Below the pieces are notes generated by a model. It made no database searches. It was not told the origin of the DNA and was given only the letters and a program-made list of their open reading frames with translations. A stretch of 64,000 bases of DNA. It comes from Alphaproteobacteria bacterium (GTDB lineage: Bacteria; Pseudomonadota; Alphaproteobacteria; MPNO01; UBA2964). The position numbers were made by a program, and so were the translations under genes. Below are positions 16,765-26,151 of this stretch, piece after piece. The stretch is from assembly GCA_012103315.1 (NCBI GenBank), contig WLWZ01000015.1, positions 1 through 64,000 on the forward strand, written 5' to 3'. Position 1 is the stretch's first letter. Every line of letters starts with the position of its first letter.

Positions 16765-17718
16765 GTGATCAAGCAACTCGGCGTATCAGCCGCGACACCA
16801 TGCTCTCATCCAGTGATGCGGAAGATTATTTCTGATGCTTATCCCGATGCCCGTCTGGTAGATGACGAACGCATTACCGATGAAGACCGATTGATTGAGT
16901 ATTTGAGCGGTTGCGATGCGGCCATCGTCGGATTCGAGCCGTTGACGGATCGCGTTCTGAACGCTTTGCCGGAGCTTAAAATTGTCGCCAAGTTCGGCGC
17001 TGGCTGCGAAACCATCGATTTTGATGCGCTGAAAGCCCACGGTATTCGCTTTGGGTATACTTTCGGTGTAAACAAATTGTCGGTCGCGGAGCTGACGTTG
17101 AGCTTCATGATCAACGCTTTGCGCTGGATTACACCGCTGAACCAGTCGATGCGTAGCGGAGAACGTCCGCGTTATCGCAATGGTGAGCTCTTAACCGGGC
17201 GCACAGTGGGTATCCACGGCTGCGGCAATATCGGCAAGGAGGTTGTGCGCCTGCTAAAGCCGTTTAACTGTGAAGTTCTCTCCTGCGATCTAAAAGATTG
17301 GCCTGAATTCTATGCCGAACATGGCGTAACGGCGGTATCGTTTGATGAATTGCTGGAAAGATCACAAGTTCTCACCTTGCATTTGCCGAAGACTCAATCG
17401 ACCCGCGGACTGTATAGCCGGGAGGTTTTGGAACGGATGCGTCCCGAAGCTGTTCTCATCAATACCTGCCGTGGTGAGATCGTCGACGAAGACGCCTTGG
17501 CGGATCGTCTTGAGGGCGAGTCCTTACGCGCCGCGTGTTTCGATGTGTTTGCTGTCGAGCCTGCCGAAAATGATCGGCTACTCAACCTGCCAAACTTCCT
17601 CGCCACGCCGCATATCGGTGCCAGCACGGAAGAAACCCGTGTCGCGATGGCAGAAGCGGCGCTTCGCGGTCTCGTTGAAAACGAGTTGGTGGAGCCAGAG
17701 AAGTATTACGACAACTAA
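16765..17718 (+). CDS. D-isomer-specific 2-hydroxyacid dehydrogenase
   Basis: NAD(P)-dependent reduction or oxidation of a 2-oxo/2-hydroxy acid. The 317 residues include the nucleotide-binding motif GIHGCGNIGKEV (about 149-160), the substrate Arg in NTCRGEIVDE (about 235) with the following catalytic Glu region, and the catalytic His in TPHIGAST (about 285). It resembles phosphoglycerate/hydroxypyruvate-type dehydrogenases without the C-terminal regulatory domain. The start is GTG with a GGAGAGG site. Its stop codon overlaps by two bases with the restored stop of the convergent short-chain dehydrogenase. Confidence 0.9.
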   Translation: MIKQLGVSAATPCSHPVMRKIISDAYPDARLVDDERITDEDRLIEYLSGCDAAIVGFEPLTDRVLNALPELKIVAKFGAGCETIDFDALKAHGIRFGYTFGVNKLSVAELTLSFMINALRWITPLNQSMRSGERPRYRNGELLTGRTVGIHGCGNIGKEVVRLLKPFNCEVLSCDLKDWPEFYAEHGVTAVSFDELLERSQVLTLHLPKTQSTRGLYSREVLERMRPEAVLINTCRGEIVDEDALADRLEGESLRAACFDVFAVEPAENDRLLNLPNFLATPHIGASTEETRVAMAEAALRGLVENELVEPEKYYDN

Positions 17719-18502
17719 ACGACAGGAGAGCGCCCACCGTCGACATTAATCGCGGTGCCCGTGATATAGCCGCCAGCCTCAGATGCTAGGAACAGGGCAG
17801 TGCTTGCAAACTCGTCCGTTTCTCCAATACGGCCCAACGGGATTTGTCGTGCGTCGACCATATCCTGCAGAAAGTCGTCATTTCCTGATTAGGCTGTTTT
17901 TCAGCATAGAGCCGTTCCCACTGGCCGGATTTGATAAATCCAACCAGCAGGGCGTTGACGAGGACATTATCCGGTGCTCCGGTATTGGCGAGCACCTTGG
18001 TGAGCGACAGCCCTGCCGCCCGGGCGACCGCTGTAGGGGCGCCGTTCGCACCCGGTGCCTTCGAGCCAATATTCAATACGTTGATGATACGCCCCCATTT
18101 ACGGGATTGCATGGCAGGGAGGGCGAGACGACACAAACGAACAGCGGCAAACAGCTTGAGTTCAAAATCGTCGTGCCATTCTTGATCGGTGATTTTTAGA
18201 AACGGCCCAGCTTTGGACGTTCCGGCGTTGTTCACCAGTACATCTATCTTTCCCAAGGCGTCCTCTGCCGCTGCAAATGCTTCATTAGTAGCATCCGCAT
18301 TAAGTAGGTCGCAGGATATTGCTTCGACTTTGCCAGACCCGATAGACTCAATTTCGGCTGCCGCTGCATCTAGCGCCTCCTGCCGCCGGGCGAGAATCGC
18401 AACATCGGCGCCAGCCTCGGCGAACTTAAGGGCCATGCCCTTACCGAGCCCTTCGCTGCCGCCAGTGATTAGAGCAGACCGTCCGTCCAATCGAATTTCC
18501 AT
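17715..18502 (-). pseudogene. short-chain dehydrogenase/reductase, frameshifted by one base
   Basis: The intact first frame (18502 down to about 17879) encodes a Rossmann-fold SDR with ITGGSEGLGKG (residues 12-22), NNAG (91-94) and LVNALLVGFIKSG. At codon 208 (ATG, 17879-17881) the frame leaves the family pattern. Reading one base back gives DDFLQDMVDARQ, GRIGETDEFAS, ALFLASEAGGYITG and NVDGGRSP, the standard SDR tail, ending at TAG 17715-17717 for a 262-residue protein. One G in ATGGAC appears lost. The usual YxxxK active site is replaced by PTAVARAAG, as in some SDR subgroups. It overlaps the purD stop by one base. Assembly error or genuine mutation cannot be distinguished here. Confidence 0.82.
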
Positions 18503-19803
18503 TAATTTTCTTCCCGAAACGATTTTGCTTCCCGTTCTACCGCGCGCCAGCCAATATCACGGCGGCAGAAACCACCTGGCCAGTCGATAGTATCAACCGC
18601 TTTATAAGCGCTGGCCTGTGCTTCGGCGACGGTGTCGCCGAGCGCCGTAACTGCGATGACCCTGCCACCCGTCGCACAGACCTCGTTGTTTTCGTTAAAC
18701 GCCGTACCGGCATGGAAAATCGTGATGTCACGGTCTTCGCTGGCCTTGTCGAGCCCTTTGATAACGCTGCCTTTGTCATAGGCCCCGGGGTAGCCATTGG
18801 CCGCCATTACGACGGTGAGCGCTGTCTCGTCGTACCAGCGCAAATCGAAATCCTTGAGTACACCATCGGCTGAGGCGATAAGCGCCGGGAGTAAATCTGA
18901 CATCAGGCGCATCATCAGAACCTGGCATTCCGGGTCACCAAACCGGACATTATATTCGAGCAATTTGGGTTGTCTGTCTTCGATCATCAGTCCGGCATAG
19001 AGTACACCTTTATAGGGTTTGCCCTCAGCCTTCATCCCCGCCATCGTTGGCTCGATGATGGTTTCCATAATGGTCTCGACCATGGCTTCGGTGACGATTG
19101 GGGCGGGGGAATACGCTCCCATGCCGCCCGTGTTGGGACCAGTATCACCATCGCCGACGCGTTTGTGGTCTTGTGCAGAGGCAAGCGGCAGGGCCGTCTC
19201 GCCATCACACAGCACAAAGAAGCTGGCTTCCTCTCCACCTAGAAACTCTTCGATGACGACTTCAGCGCCCGCATCGCCAAACGCGCCGCCCTCGAGCATA
19301 TCGTTGACCGCGGCATTTGCCTGTTCGATGGTCTCGGCAATGATCACGCCCTTGCCCGCGGCGAGACCGTCGGCTTTCACGACGATTGGTGCGCCTTGTT
19401 CGGCAATAAAAGCTTTGGCCGCCGCAATGTCGCTAAACCGACCGTAGGCTGCGGTTGGGATGTCGTGCCGGGCGCAGAAATCCTTCATGAAACCTTTAGA
19501 GCCTTCCATCACTGCCGCAGCAGCGCTCGGCCCAAAGGATTTAATGCCGATATCCAGTAGCTTATCGGCAAGACCGGCGACAAGCGGGGCTTCGGGACCA
19601 ATCACCACAAACTCAATTCCGTTGTCCTGAACGAATCGGATAATCCCATCGATGTTGTCAGCGGCAATATCAATGCATTCGGCATCTTGCGCGATTCCGG
19701 CATTACCCGGGGCGCAGCACAGTCTGGTAACCAGCGGAGAGCCTGCTATCGCCCAGCACAACGCATGTTCGCGGCCACCACCGCCTACCACCAAGACCTT
19801 CAC
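18502..19803 (-). CDS. purD: phosphoribosylamine-glycine ligase
   Basis: The GAR synthetase step of purine biosynthesis: ATP plus glycine plus phosphoribosylamine to GAR. The 433 residues have the PurD opening [15 protein letters not shown], the ATP-grasp phosphate loop region [13 protein letters not shown] (about 143-155), the [12 protein letters not shown] segment and the metal-binding GDPECQ near 295. The length is normal. The start is GTG with a GGGAGATAGG site. Divergent from xseA by 83 bases; its stop overlaps the start of the downstream short-chain dehydrogenase (TAATG). Confidence 0.96.
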   Translation of the reverse strand: MKVLVVGGGGREHALCWAIAGSPLVTRLCCAPGNAGIAQDAECIDIAADNIDGIIRFVQDNGIEFVVIGPEAPLVAGLADKLLDIGIKSFGPSAAAAVMEGSKGFMKDFCARHDIPTAAYGRFSDIAAAKAFIAEQGAPIVVKADGLAAGKGVIIAETIEQANAAVNDMLEGGAFGDAGAEVVIEEFLGGEEASFFVLCDGETALPLASAQDHKRVGDGDTGPNTGGMGAYSPAPIVTEAMVETIMETIIEPTMAGMKAEGKPYKGVLYAGLMIEDRQPKLLEYNVRFGDPECQVLMMRLMSDLLPALIASADGVLKDFDLRWYDETALTVVMAANGYPGAYDKGSVIKGLDKASEDRDITIFHAGTAFNENNEVCATGGRVIAVTALGDTVAEAQASAYKAVDTIDWPGGFCRRDIGWRAVEREAKSFREEN

Positions 19804-19886
19804 TGCCTATCTCCCTTTGTACATTTCATTGAGCGCTTCACGCCGCTGGTATGGCCCTTCTCGTTTAGCATAGAATGTGAGTCGCC

Positions 19887-21458
19887 ATGACTGACAACAA
19901 CTCACTTTTTGATTCTGATGCTCCCTCGGCTACAGGGCTGGAGCACAATATCAATGAATTCTCGGTCGGTGAGATATCTGGTGCCGTTAAACGGACGTTG
20001 GAAGGCGCATTTGGCCGCGTTCGGGTGCGGGGCGAGATCTCGCGTCCCAACTATCATGGATCGGGCCATCTTTACTTCACGCTAAAAGACGAAGATGCCG
20101 CGATGGATGGTGTCTGCTGGCGCGGGGCTGTGGGCAAGCTGGGTATCACCCTTGAAGAAGGGATGGAGGTCATCTGCACCGGACGGATTTCGTCATATCC
20201 CCGCAGCTCCAAATACCAAATTGTTGTCGAAGCTGTTGAGCTTGCGGGTGAAGGCGCGCTTTTGAAGTTGCTGGAAGACCGTCGCAAGAAACTAACGGCT
20301 GAAGGCCTGTTTGATCCTGACCGAAAACAAGACCTTCCATTTTTACCGGAAATTATTGGTGTTATCACTTCACCGACAGGTGCGGTAATTCGCGATATCC
20401 TACATCGCCTGTCAGACCGGTTTCCCCGCCATGTTCTGCTATGGCCAGTGATTGTTCAGGGTGATGGTGCGGCAGAGCAGGTCGCTGACGCTATAACTGG
20501 TTTTAATGGTTGTGAGCCGGAGGGCGTCGTGCCCCGGCCAGATTTGCTAATCGTGGCGCGAGGTGGCGGGAGTCTTGAAGACCTGTGGGCTTTTAACGAA
20601 GTAGTTGTCGTCCGGGCGGCGGCAGAAAGTGACATACCGCTTATCTCCGCAGTTGGTCATGAAACCGATACGACGCTAATCGATTTTGCATCTGATGTCC
20701 GAGCACCGACACCGACGGCAGCAGCAGAAATGGCGGTTCCGGTACGCGCAGATTTGGAAGCCCAACTACTCGACAGCCAGCGGCGGTTAGTCGCTGGGCT
20801 CGAACGTTGCTGGGAAGATCAAAGGTTGCAGCTAGAGGGGTTGGCAAGGGGCTTGCCCCAACCTGATCATTTGCTTGAAGAGGCGGCTCAACGCCTCGAT
20901 AGCGAAACAGACAGACTTAAATTGTCGATTGCCAATCGGTTGGAACAGCACCAGGAACGTGTTGCAGGGGTTGGTGCACGGTTGCGACATCCGCGGGAGG
21001 TTATGACGGCAGCGGGCGAAAGACTGTCGCAAACAACCGAACGATTTGATTTGGCTATAATGTCGAATTTGCAAAACAGCGAAACGAGATTTGCAGGGCT
21101 GGAAGCATCAGATCGATTACCCAATGCAATGACACGAATATTTAAATCGGGCCAGGACAGACTGGCAGGACAGGGTCAGCTGTTGGAGAGTCTTTCCTAT
21201 AAAGGCGTTCTCGAGCGTGGTTTCGCCTTGGTGAGGGATGATGACGGCAGGCCCGTGATGCAAGCGGCTGATGGTGTTCCAGGTGGTGCGATAGAAATTG
21301 AGTTCGCTGATGGGTCGCGTGGTGCGATTTTTGATGACGGTGACCCTAGTAAGCAGAAGTCCGCGAAAGCGCCTGTCAAAGCTAAGAAGACCCCTGCTAA
21401 GAAAGCGGCCCAAAGGAAATCTAGCTCACCGGATGATAGTCAGGGATCGCTCCTGTGA
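19887..21458 (+). CDS. xseA: exodeoxyribonuclease VII large subunit
   Basis: Large subunit of the single-strand-specific exonuclease VII, which trims DNA to oligonucleotides. The N-terminal OB domain (NEFSVGEISGAVKRTLEG, then VRVRGEISRPNYHGSGHLYFTLKD in pieces) is followed by the catalytic core with VITSPTGAVIRDI, ARGGGSLEDLW and AVGHETDTTL, all strongly conserved. A long Gln/Leu/Arg-rich coiled coil spans about 290-420. The Lys/Ala-rich C-terminal tail (KAPVKAKKTPAKKAA) is unusual for the family and could aid nucleic acid binding. The 523-residue length is otherwise typical. It overlaps the next gene by four bases. Confidence 0.95.
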   Translation: MTDNNSLFDSDAPSATGLEHNINEFSVGEISGAVKRTLEGAFGRVRVRGEISRPNYHGSGHLYFTLKDEDAAMDGVCWRGAVGKLGITLEEGMEVICTGRISSYPRSSKYQIVVEAVELAGEGALLKLLEDRRKKLTAEGLFDPDRKQDLPFLPEIIGVITSPTGAVIRDILHRLSDRFPRHVLLWPVIVQGDGAAEQVADAITGFNGCEPEGVVPRPDLLIVARGGGSLEDLWAFNEVVVVRAAAESDIPLISAVGHETDTTLIDFASDVRAPTPTAAAEMAVPVRADLEAQLLDSQRRLVAGLERCWEDQRLQLEGLARGLPQPDHLLEEAAQRLDSETDRLKLSIANRLEQHQERVAGVGARLRHPREVMTAAGERLSQTTERFDLAIMSNLQNSETRFAGLEASDRLPNAMTRIFKSGQDRLAGQGQLLESLSYKGVLERGFALVRDDDGRPVMQAADGVPGGAIEIEFADGSRGAIFDDGDPSKQKSAKAPVKAKKTPAKKAAQRKSSSPDDSQGSLL

Positions 21459-22279
21459 TTCGGGTGGTTTTTCTTGCATTAGCCTTGCTTGTTGGCGGAC
21501 AGACGGCGGCGCTGGAGTTAAAAGGACCCTTTACCCAAGGCGCGTTGATTACGGGAACAACAGTACCTGGTAGTTCGGTAACCCTAGACGGCGTTCCAAT
21601 TCTGGCACTGCCAAATGGCAGTTTTGTTTTCGGATTGTCGCGTAACGCCGACTCGAAAGCGCTGGTTACGGTGCGGCACAAGGATGGACGAATTGAACAA
21701 AAAAGGCTGAAAGTTCGGAAAAGGAATTACCGAATTCAGCGCATAGATGGTTTGCCCAAGCGCAAGGTCACGCCAAAAACGCGAGATTACAAACGCATTG
21801 CGCGGGAGCGAAAGCTGCTCAATGACGCGCGACAGCGGATGACGAAGATTGCGGATTTTCAGAAGGGCTTCATGTGGCCTGCACATGGCCGTATTTCCGG
21901 GGTTTATGGTAGCCAGCGCATTCTTAACGGCAAGCCGCGTGCCCCACACCTCGGTGTTGATGTTGCAGCGCCGACCGGGAGCCCGGTTGTTGCCGCCTCT
22001 GATGGGGTTGTTTCACTGACTCACGAAGCCATGTTCTTTACCGGCAAGACGATCCAGATCGATCATGGCATTGGTGTTGGCACGATCTATATCCATCTTA
22101 GCGAGGTGCTTGTGAAGAAGGGTCAGCGCGTGCGCAAAGGTCAGCTCATCGGACGTATAGGTAAAACAGGACGTGCAACGGGACCGCATCTGCATTGGGG
22201 ATTAACCTGGAAGAATATGCGTCTAGATCCGGCTCTGCTGGTTGGGCCTATGCCTGATGCCTTAAAGAAGCAGCGCTAG
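21455..22279 (+). CDS. M23 family metallopeptidase (LytM-type murein endopeptidase), exported
   Basis: A secreted peptidoglycan endopeptidase of 274 residues. A signal peptide (about 18 residues) is followed by a short beta-rich region (GTTVPGSSVTLDGVPI), a basic linker and the M23 domain from about residue 140. Zinc ligands are His and Asp in HLGVDVAAP and the second His of HLHWGL, with the conserved TGRATGPHLH surrounding. All expected ligands are present, so it should be active rather than a regulator. The GTG start overlaps the xseA stop (GTGA), implying translational coupling. Confidence 0.92.
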   Translation: MIRVVFLALALLVGGQTAALELKGPFTQGALITGTTVPGSSVTLDGVPILALPNGSFVFGLSRNADSKALVTVRHKDGRIEQKRLKVRKRNYRIQRIDGLPKRKVTPKTRDYKRIARERKLLNDARQRMTKIADFQKGFMWPAHGRISGVYGSQRILNGKPRAPHLGVDVAAPTGSPVVAASDGVVSLTHEAMFFTGKTIQIDHGIGVGTIYIHLSEVLVKKGQRVRKGQLIGRIGKTGRATGPHLHWGLTWKNMRLDPALLVGPMPDALKKQR

Positions 22280-22280
22280 A

Positions 22281-23168
22281 CTAGTCTTCTGGCCACCGCC
22301 GGTGCAGCCAGCAAAGCCACTGGCCGGGCCTGTCAGTGATCCATTCTTCATAACGTTTGTTCACTGAGCGCATCATGGTCGGCACATCGTTCTCCGCTGG
22401 TCGCTCTAGGTGGGGGTAGATGTTCAGCTGGAAATTGCAACCATCAAGCCGTTCCATACAGACCGGGATGACGGGGCAGTCATAGCGCAATGCGAGTTCG
22501 GCGATCGCCGGAGCTGTCATGGCATCGCGACCGAACAGTTCTACCGGAATCCCGTCGTTCATTTTCTGATCGACCAGAAATCCGAGTTTGCGTTTCTTCC
22601 TGATCGCCATGACGGCGCTACGGGCGCCTTTGGGGCCTTTCGGAATAAGATCCTCATCTTCGAGTTTTCGGATATTCCGCAGCATCGCGTCAACAAAGTG
22701 ATTGTTGGCTGCCCGGTATACCTGAACGAGGGGAAACCCAACCTGTCGCGCTGTGAGACCAAAAAGCTCCCAATTGGCAAAATGACCAGAGAAAAAAATA
22801 CAGGGGATCCCGTCTTCGCGAATGTCAGAAATATATTCTTCGCCAACAATTGTTACCCGGTGGTCAACAATCTTTCCCATATGCGGCAGCTCAGCGAGGA
22901 CCCGTCCGAGATTATCCCACATATCGCGGGTTATGGTCCGTATCTTGCCATCGCTGTAATCGGGGAACGCCCGTTTTAAACTGGCGGTCGCCCGTTTCTG
23001 ATATCCCAGTCGAGGTCCAAGCGTGCGCCCAATCCAAGCACCAACCGCTGATGCGGTATCCATTGGCAGGAGCGAGAAAAAACCGTAAACCACCGCCACT
23101 CCCAGAGCCTCCAGAGGATAGCCTACGGCCCGATAAAACCGCCTCTGAGCAGGACTTCGCTTAGCCAT
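22281..23168 (-). CDS. lpxL: lipid A biosynthesis acyltransferase, LpxL/HtrB type
   Basis: Inner-membrane transferase adding a secondary acyl chain to Kdo2-lipid IVA. From the ATG at 23168 (AAAAGG ten bases upstream, overlapping the lpxK stop by 8 bases) it has 295 residues. It has an N-terminal membrane anchor (GVAVVYGFFSLLPM), the catalytic HxxxxE motif as HFANWE near 125-130, FLVDQKMNDGIPVELFG, and an Arg-rich end (WLCWLHRRW). It is last in a compact lipid A gene run. Whether it is functionally LpxL or LpxM cannot be told from sequence alone. Confidence 0.88.
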   Translation of the reverse strand: MAKRSPAQRRFYRAVGYPLEALGVAVVYGFFSLLPMDTASAVGAWIGRTLGPRLGYQKRATASLKRAFPDYSDGKIRTITRDMWDNLGRVLAELPHMGKIVDHRVTIVGEEYISDIREDGIPCIFFSGHFANWELFGLTARQVGFPLVQVYRAANNHFVDAMLRNIRKLEDEDLIPKGPKGARSAVMAIRKKRKLGFLVDQKMNDGIPVELFGRDAMTAPAIAELALRYDCPVIPVCMERLDGCNFQLNIYPHLERPAENDVPTMMRSVNKRYEEWITDRPGQWLCWLHRRWPED

Positions 23169-24135
23169 TGACGAGTACCTTTTCGAGAAGACGCTCGTGG
23201 GCATTCGCTTCTTCCCATTCCAAGGAAATGTGGACTGATTTAATCAGAGCGTGGGCTTCTTCTGGTAGACGCACGTAGTCTTTCTCCGTTGTAACCGGGA
23301 TCGCGCCAAGCTGTGAGGCATGGTCACATATCTTGATAACCTCCTCGGCGTCAAATTTGTGGTGATCGGGAAAGTTTCGCGATCCGACAATATCGCAATT
23401 CATTTCTTGGAGAGTCGCGTAGAATTTTGATGGCCGCGCAATGCCTGCAAAAGCAAAAACCTTTTTATCGGTAAGGTCTGGGTCGGGGATAGCGACGATC
23501 CGCGCTCGAAAAACTGGGCAGGCATCACCAATCGTTTTCGCAATGTCGTAGATGTCTTCTCCGATGATGACTGCCGCGTCGCTTCGAGCAAGACCAGAGG
23601 TAACTGTTTCGCGTAACGGGCCAGCGGGAATGACACGACCATTGCCAAATCCGTACCCGCCATCGATTGCTAAGATTGAAAAGGATTTTGCCAAGGTGGG
23701 GTTCTGGAACCCATCATCCATTATGATGAGGTTGGCACCGTTTTCTATGGCTTGCTTTGCTCCGGCGACGCGATCACGCGAGATCCATGTTGGTGCCGCT
23801 TCCGCCAGCAATAGCGGCTCGTCACCAACGTCGCTCGCATCGTGAATTTTAGGGTCGACGAGAATCGGTCCTGATAGGGAACTGCCGTATCCGCGACTGA
23901 GAAGATGCGGATTTTGTCTATTTGCAAGTAGTGCGCGGGCGAGGTCGATGGCCAACGGTGTTTTTCCTGCACCACCCGCAGTGAGGTTGCCAATGCAGAC
24001 TATGGGAATAGAAGCCGCCCAGGGTTTTCCCGTTGTCAGGTCTCGTAAGGCGGTCCCCGAACGCCATAGCAGTGATAGCGGAGATAAAATTCTGCCCGTT
24101 TTGCTGGGCACATGCCAAAATTCAGGCGCCCGCAT
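23161..24135 (-). CDS. lpxK: tetraacyldisaccharide 4'-kinase
   Basis: Phosphorylates the 4' position of the lipid A disaccharide. The ATG at 24135 (MRAPEFWH) matches how LpxK proteins begin and overlaps the waaA stop by 14 bases; the longer frame upstream lacks family likeness. It has an N-terminal hydrophobic anchor, Walker A GNLTAGGAGKTPLA (about 42-55), SRGYG, the DEPLLLA segment and MDDGFQNP (about 140) with conserved acidic residues. About 324 residues, normal for the family. Confidence 0.94.
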   Translation of the reverse strand: MRAPEFWHVPSKTGRILSPLSLLWRSGTALRDLTTGKPWAASIPIVCIGNLTAGGAGKTPLAIDLARALLANRQNPHLLSRGYGSSLSGPILVDPKIHDASDVGDEPLLLAEAAPTWISRDRVAGAKQAIENGANLIIMDDGFQNPTLAKSFSILAIDGGYGFGNGRVIPAGPLRETVTSGLARSDAAVIIGEDIYDIAKTIGDACPVFRARIVAIPDPDLTDKKVFAFAGIARPSKFYATLQEMNCDIVGSRNFPDHHKFDAEEVIKICDHASQLGAIPVTTEKDYVRLPEEAHALIKSVHISLEWEEANAHERLLEKVLVNG

Positions 24136-25435
24136 TTTGCTTTGCCTTGGGCCGCGAGGACGCCGGTGTCGCAAGCGCTATTAAGTAAGGCCCTAACTGC
24201 GCCAACACGGCGTCGAGAATTCCAGTTTTGGCCTCTGCAATATTGTGAGCTGCAGCGATTTGATCTGTTCTGCTGGTATCATCCGAAAGCAAACTCAACA
24301 CAGCATCTGCGAGTTCCGTTTCGCTTTGGATAACAGTCGATCCCCCTGCAGCTGAAAATTCAGACGTAATTGCTGCAAAATTAGTCATAGAGGGACCGTG
24401 AATAATGGCGCATTCCAACTTGGCGGCTTCCAGCATGTTCTGCCCGCCATGTGGAACCAATGTGCCACCGATAAAGGCGATAGGAGCCAGCCGATAAAAC
24501 AAACCAAGCTCGCCCACCGTGTCTGCGATGTAAATTTCTGTTTCGGGCAGTAGCGAAGCACTTTCAGACCTTCTCGCGACAGTAAGCCCTTGGTTTGCAA
24601 GGCTCCCTGCTATTTCCGGACCTCGTGCTGGGTGTCTTGGAATAATGATCGTTAGCAGGTCAGGATGATTGTCAGCCACGATGCGGTGGGCAGCGGCGAC
24701 CGCTTCTTCTTCTCCTTCATGGGTGCTGGCCGCGATCCAGACTGGCCGCGTGCTGATTTCATTCCAAAGCGCCGAAAGGGCCTTGTCATCGACTGGTAGC
24801 GGGTCGGCCGCAAACTTTAGATTTCCTGGCGTGTGGACGTTCTTGGCACCGAGTGCCGCAAGCTTCTCCGCATCCTGCGTGCTCTGCGCGAGACACAGGG
24901 AAAAACAGCTCAACAAGTGCGCGATGGTTCGCGGTACACGTTGCCAGCCGCGAAACGAGTCCGGAGATACACGAGCATTAATCAGTATCAGTGGAATCTG
25001 ACGCGCCTTTATGGCGGTTAATAGATTTGGCCAAAATTCGGACTCAACCCAAAGAGCGATATCGGGTTTCCAGTGGTCAAGAAATTGTTGAATCCAAACC
25101 GGCTGATCAACGGGGATGAATTGATGAATGACTTGCGTAGGCAGTCTTTCTGCCATAATCGCCGCCGATGTTACCGTTCCGGTGGTAACCAAAACCGCGT
25201 GGCTTGGGTAGTCGCGATCAAGTCGATTGATCAGCGATAGAATTGAGATTGCTTCGCCAACGCTCGCTGCATGAAGCCATATGACAGCACCCGCCGGCCG
25301 TTTTTTGCTGGGACGGCCAAACCGTTCGCCAAAGCGGTTGGGGTCTTCTTTGCCTCGCTGTATTCGCCGTTCGAGAAAACGCCGGAGGATAGGGGCTGCC
25401 GCATATGAAAGGCCACGATAAACAGACAAAATCAT
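24122..25435 (-). CDS. waaA: 3-deoxy-D-manno-octulosonic acid (Kdo) transferase
   Basis: Membrane-associated glycosyltransferase that adds Kdo to lipid IVA. The 437 residues include the N-terminal domain with IWLHAASVGEAIS and VTTGTVTSA. The VESEFWPNLL segment is characteristic of WaaA, as are INARVSPDSF and the C-terminal nucleotide-sugar half with AASTHEGEE, IIPRHP, and GGTLVPHGGQNMLEAA. It overlaps the upstream DUF374 gene by four bases and lpxK downstream, forming one operon with msbA. Confidence 0.94.
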   Translation of the reverse strand: MILSVYRGLSYAAAPILRRFLERRIQRGKEDPNRFGERFGRPSKKRPAGAVIWLHAASVGEAISILSLINRLDRDYPSHAVLVTTGTVTSAAIMAERLPTQVIHQFIPVDQPVWIQQFLDHWKPDIALWVESEFWPNLLTAIKARQIPLILINARVSPDSFRGWQRVPRTIAHLLSCFSLCLAQSTQDAEKLAALGAKNVHTPGNLKFAADPLPVDDKALSALWNEISTRPVWIAASTHEGEEEAVAAAHRIVADNHPDLLTIIIPRHPARGPEIAGSLANQGLTVARRSESASLLPETEIYIADTVGELGLFYRLAPIAFIGGTLVPHGGQNMLEAAKLECAIIHGPSMTNFAAITSEFSAAGGSTVIQSETELADAVLSLLSDDTSRTDQIAAAHNIAEAKTGILDAVLAQLGPYLIALATPASSRPKAKQNAGA

Positions 25436-26148
25436 GATGGCGACTCTGCTGCTTTTGGAGCGGGCTCAATAACGATCAGTCCTAACTCGGTGTCCAGGTC
25501 GCGCGTGATTTGGTTTAGTTCATCTTCCAGCGCTACGGTGACACGAGCGACTTCCTGGTCATCAGCGTCAGTGGCAATTTCGATGGGATTGCCCCATTTC
25601 ATGATTCCCCGGCAAAAAGGCAAGGGAATTAGAAATCGGTCCCAGCTCGAGAGTATTTTGCTGCCCTTCGCCGCGTAGGTCAGCGGCAATATCGGGACGC
25701 CGGCATGGCGCGCCGCAAATACCACGCCTTCGGCTGCGTGCATCCTGGGTCCGCGTGGGCCATCAGGTGTGACGCCGACATGTTCGCCCGATCGGAGGGA
25801 TCTCAACATTGAACGCACGGCACTAACGCCGCCACGAGAGGATGAGCCGCCGATGGAGTCAAATCCAAGAACTTTGATCGTCCGCGCGATTAATTCCCCA
25901 TCCGGGTGGTGCGAAATAACCATCTTGAATGGTGGGGCGTAGGGCCAAGCTAACGACATCATCAAAAGTCGTCCGTGCCAAAACGCTACGAGAAATGGTT
26001 TGTTCTCGTCGATCAGCTTCTGCGGAATTTCAGTTCCTTCAAAACGCCACCGTCCAGTAACTTTGATCAAACGAATGTAATTGGCGGCTAACCAGCACGC
26101 CGCAGCGCGTGGGCCGGGTCGCCGCATCATATTTTTGAATGCCGCCAT
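25432..26148 (-). CDS. DUF374-type lysophospholipid acyltransferase-like protein
   Basis: A 238-residue membrane-associated protein of the DUF374 group of the LPLAT acyltransferase superfamily. Landmarks are LVAFWHGRLLMM (about 52-63), SHHPDGELIAR, GGSSSRGGVSAVRSM, and GVTPDGPRGPRM (about 130-141), which bears the acyl-acceptor loop. This group is regularly found among lipid A and LPS genes of alphaproteobacteria and may place an additional acyl chain or act in lipid turnover; its precise role is unsettled. The start is 3 bases after msbA. Confidence 0.82.
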   Translation of the reverse strand: MAAFKNMMRRPGPRAAACWLAANYIRLIKVTGRWRFEGTEIPQKLIDENKPFLVAFWHGRLLMMSLAWPYAPPFKMVISHHPDGELIARTIKVLGFDSIGGSSSRGGVSAVRSMLRSLRSGEHVGVTPDGPRGPRMHAAEGVVFAARHAGVPILPLTYAAKGSKILSSWDRFLIPLPFCRGIMKWGNPIEIATDADDQEVARVTVALEDELNQITRDLDTELGLIVIEPAPKAAESPS

Positions 26149-26151
26149 TGC

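Noticed and set aside
17715-18502. Programmed ribosomal frameshift in the SDR gene
   Set aside because: No slippery heptamer or downstream stimulatory structure is seen, and the SDR family is not known to use frameshifting.
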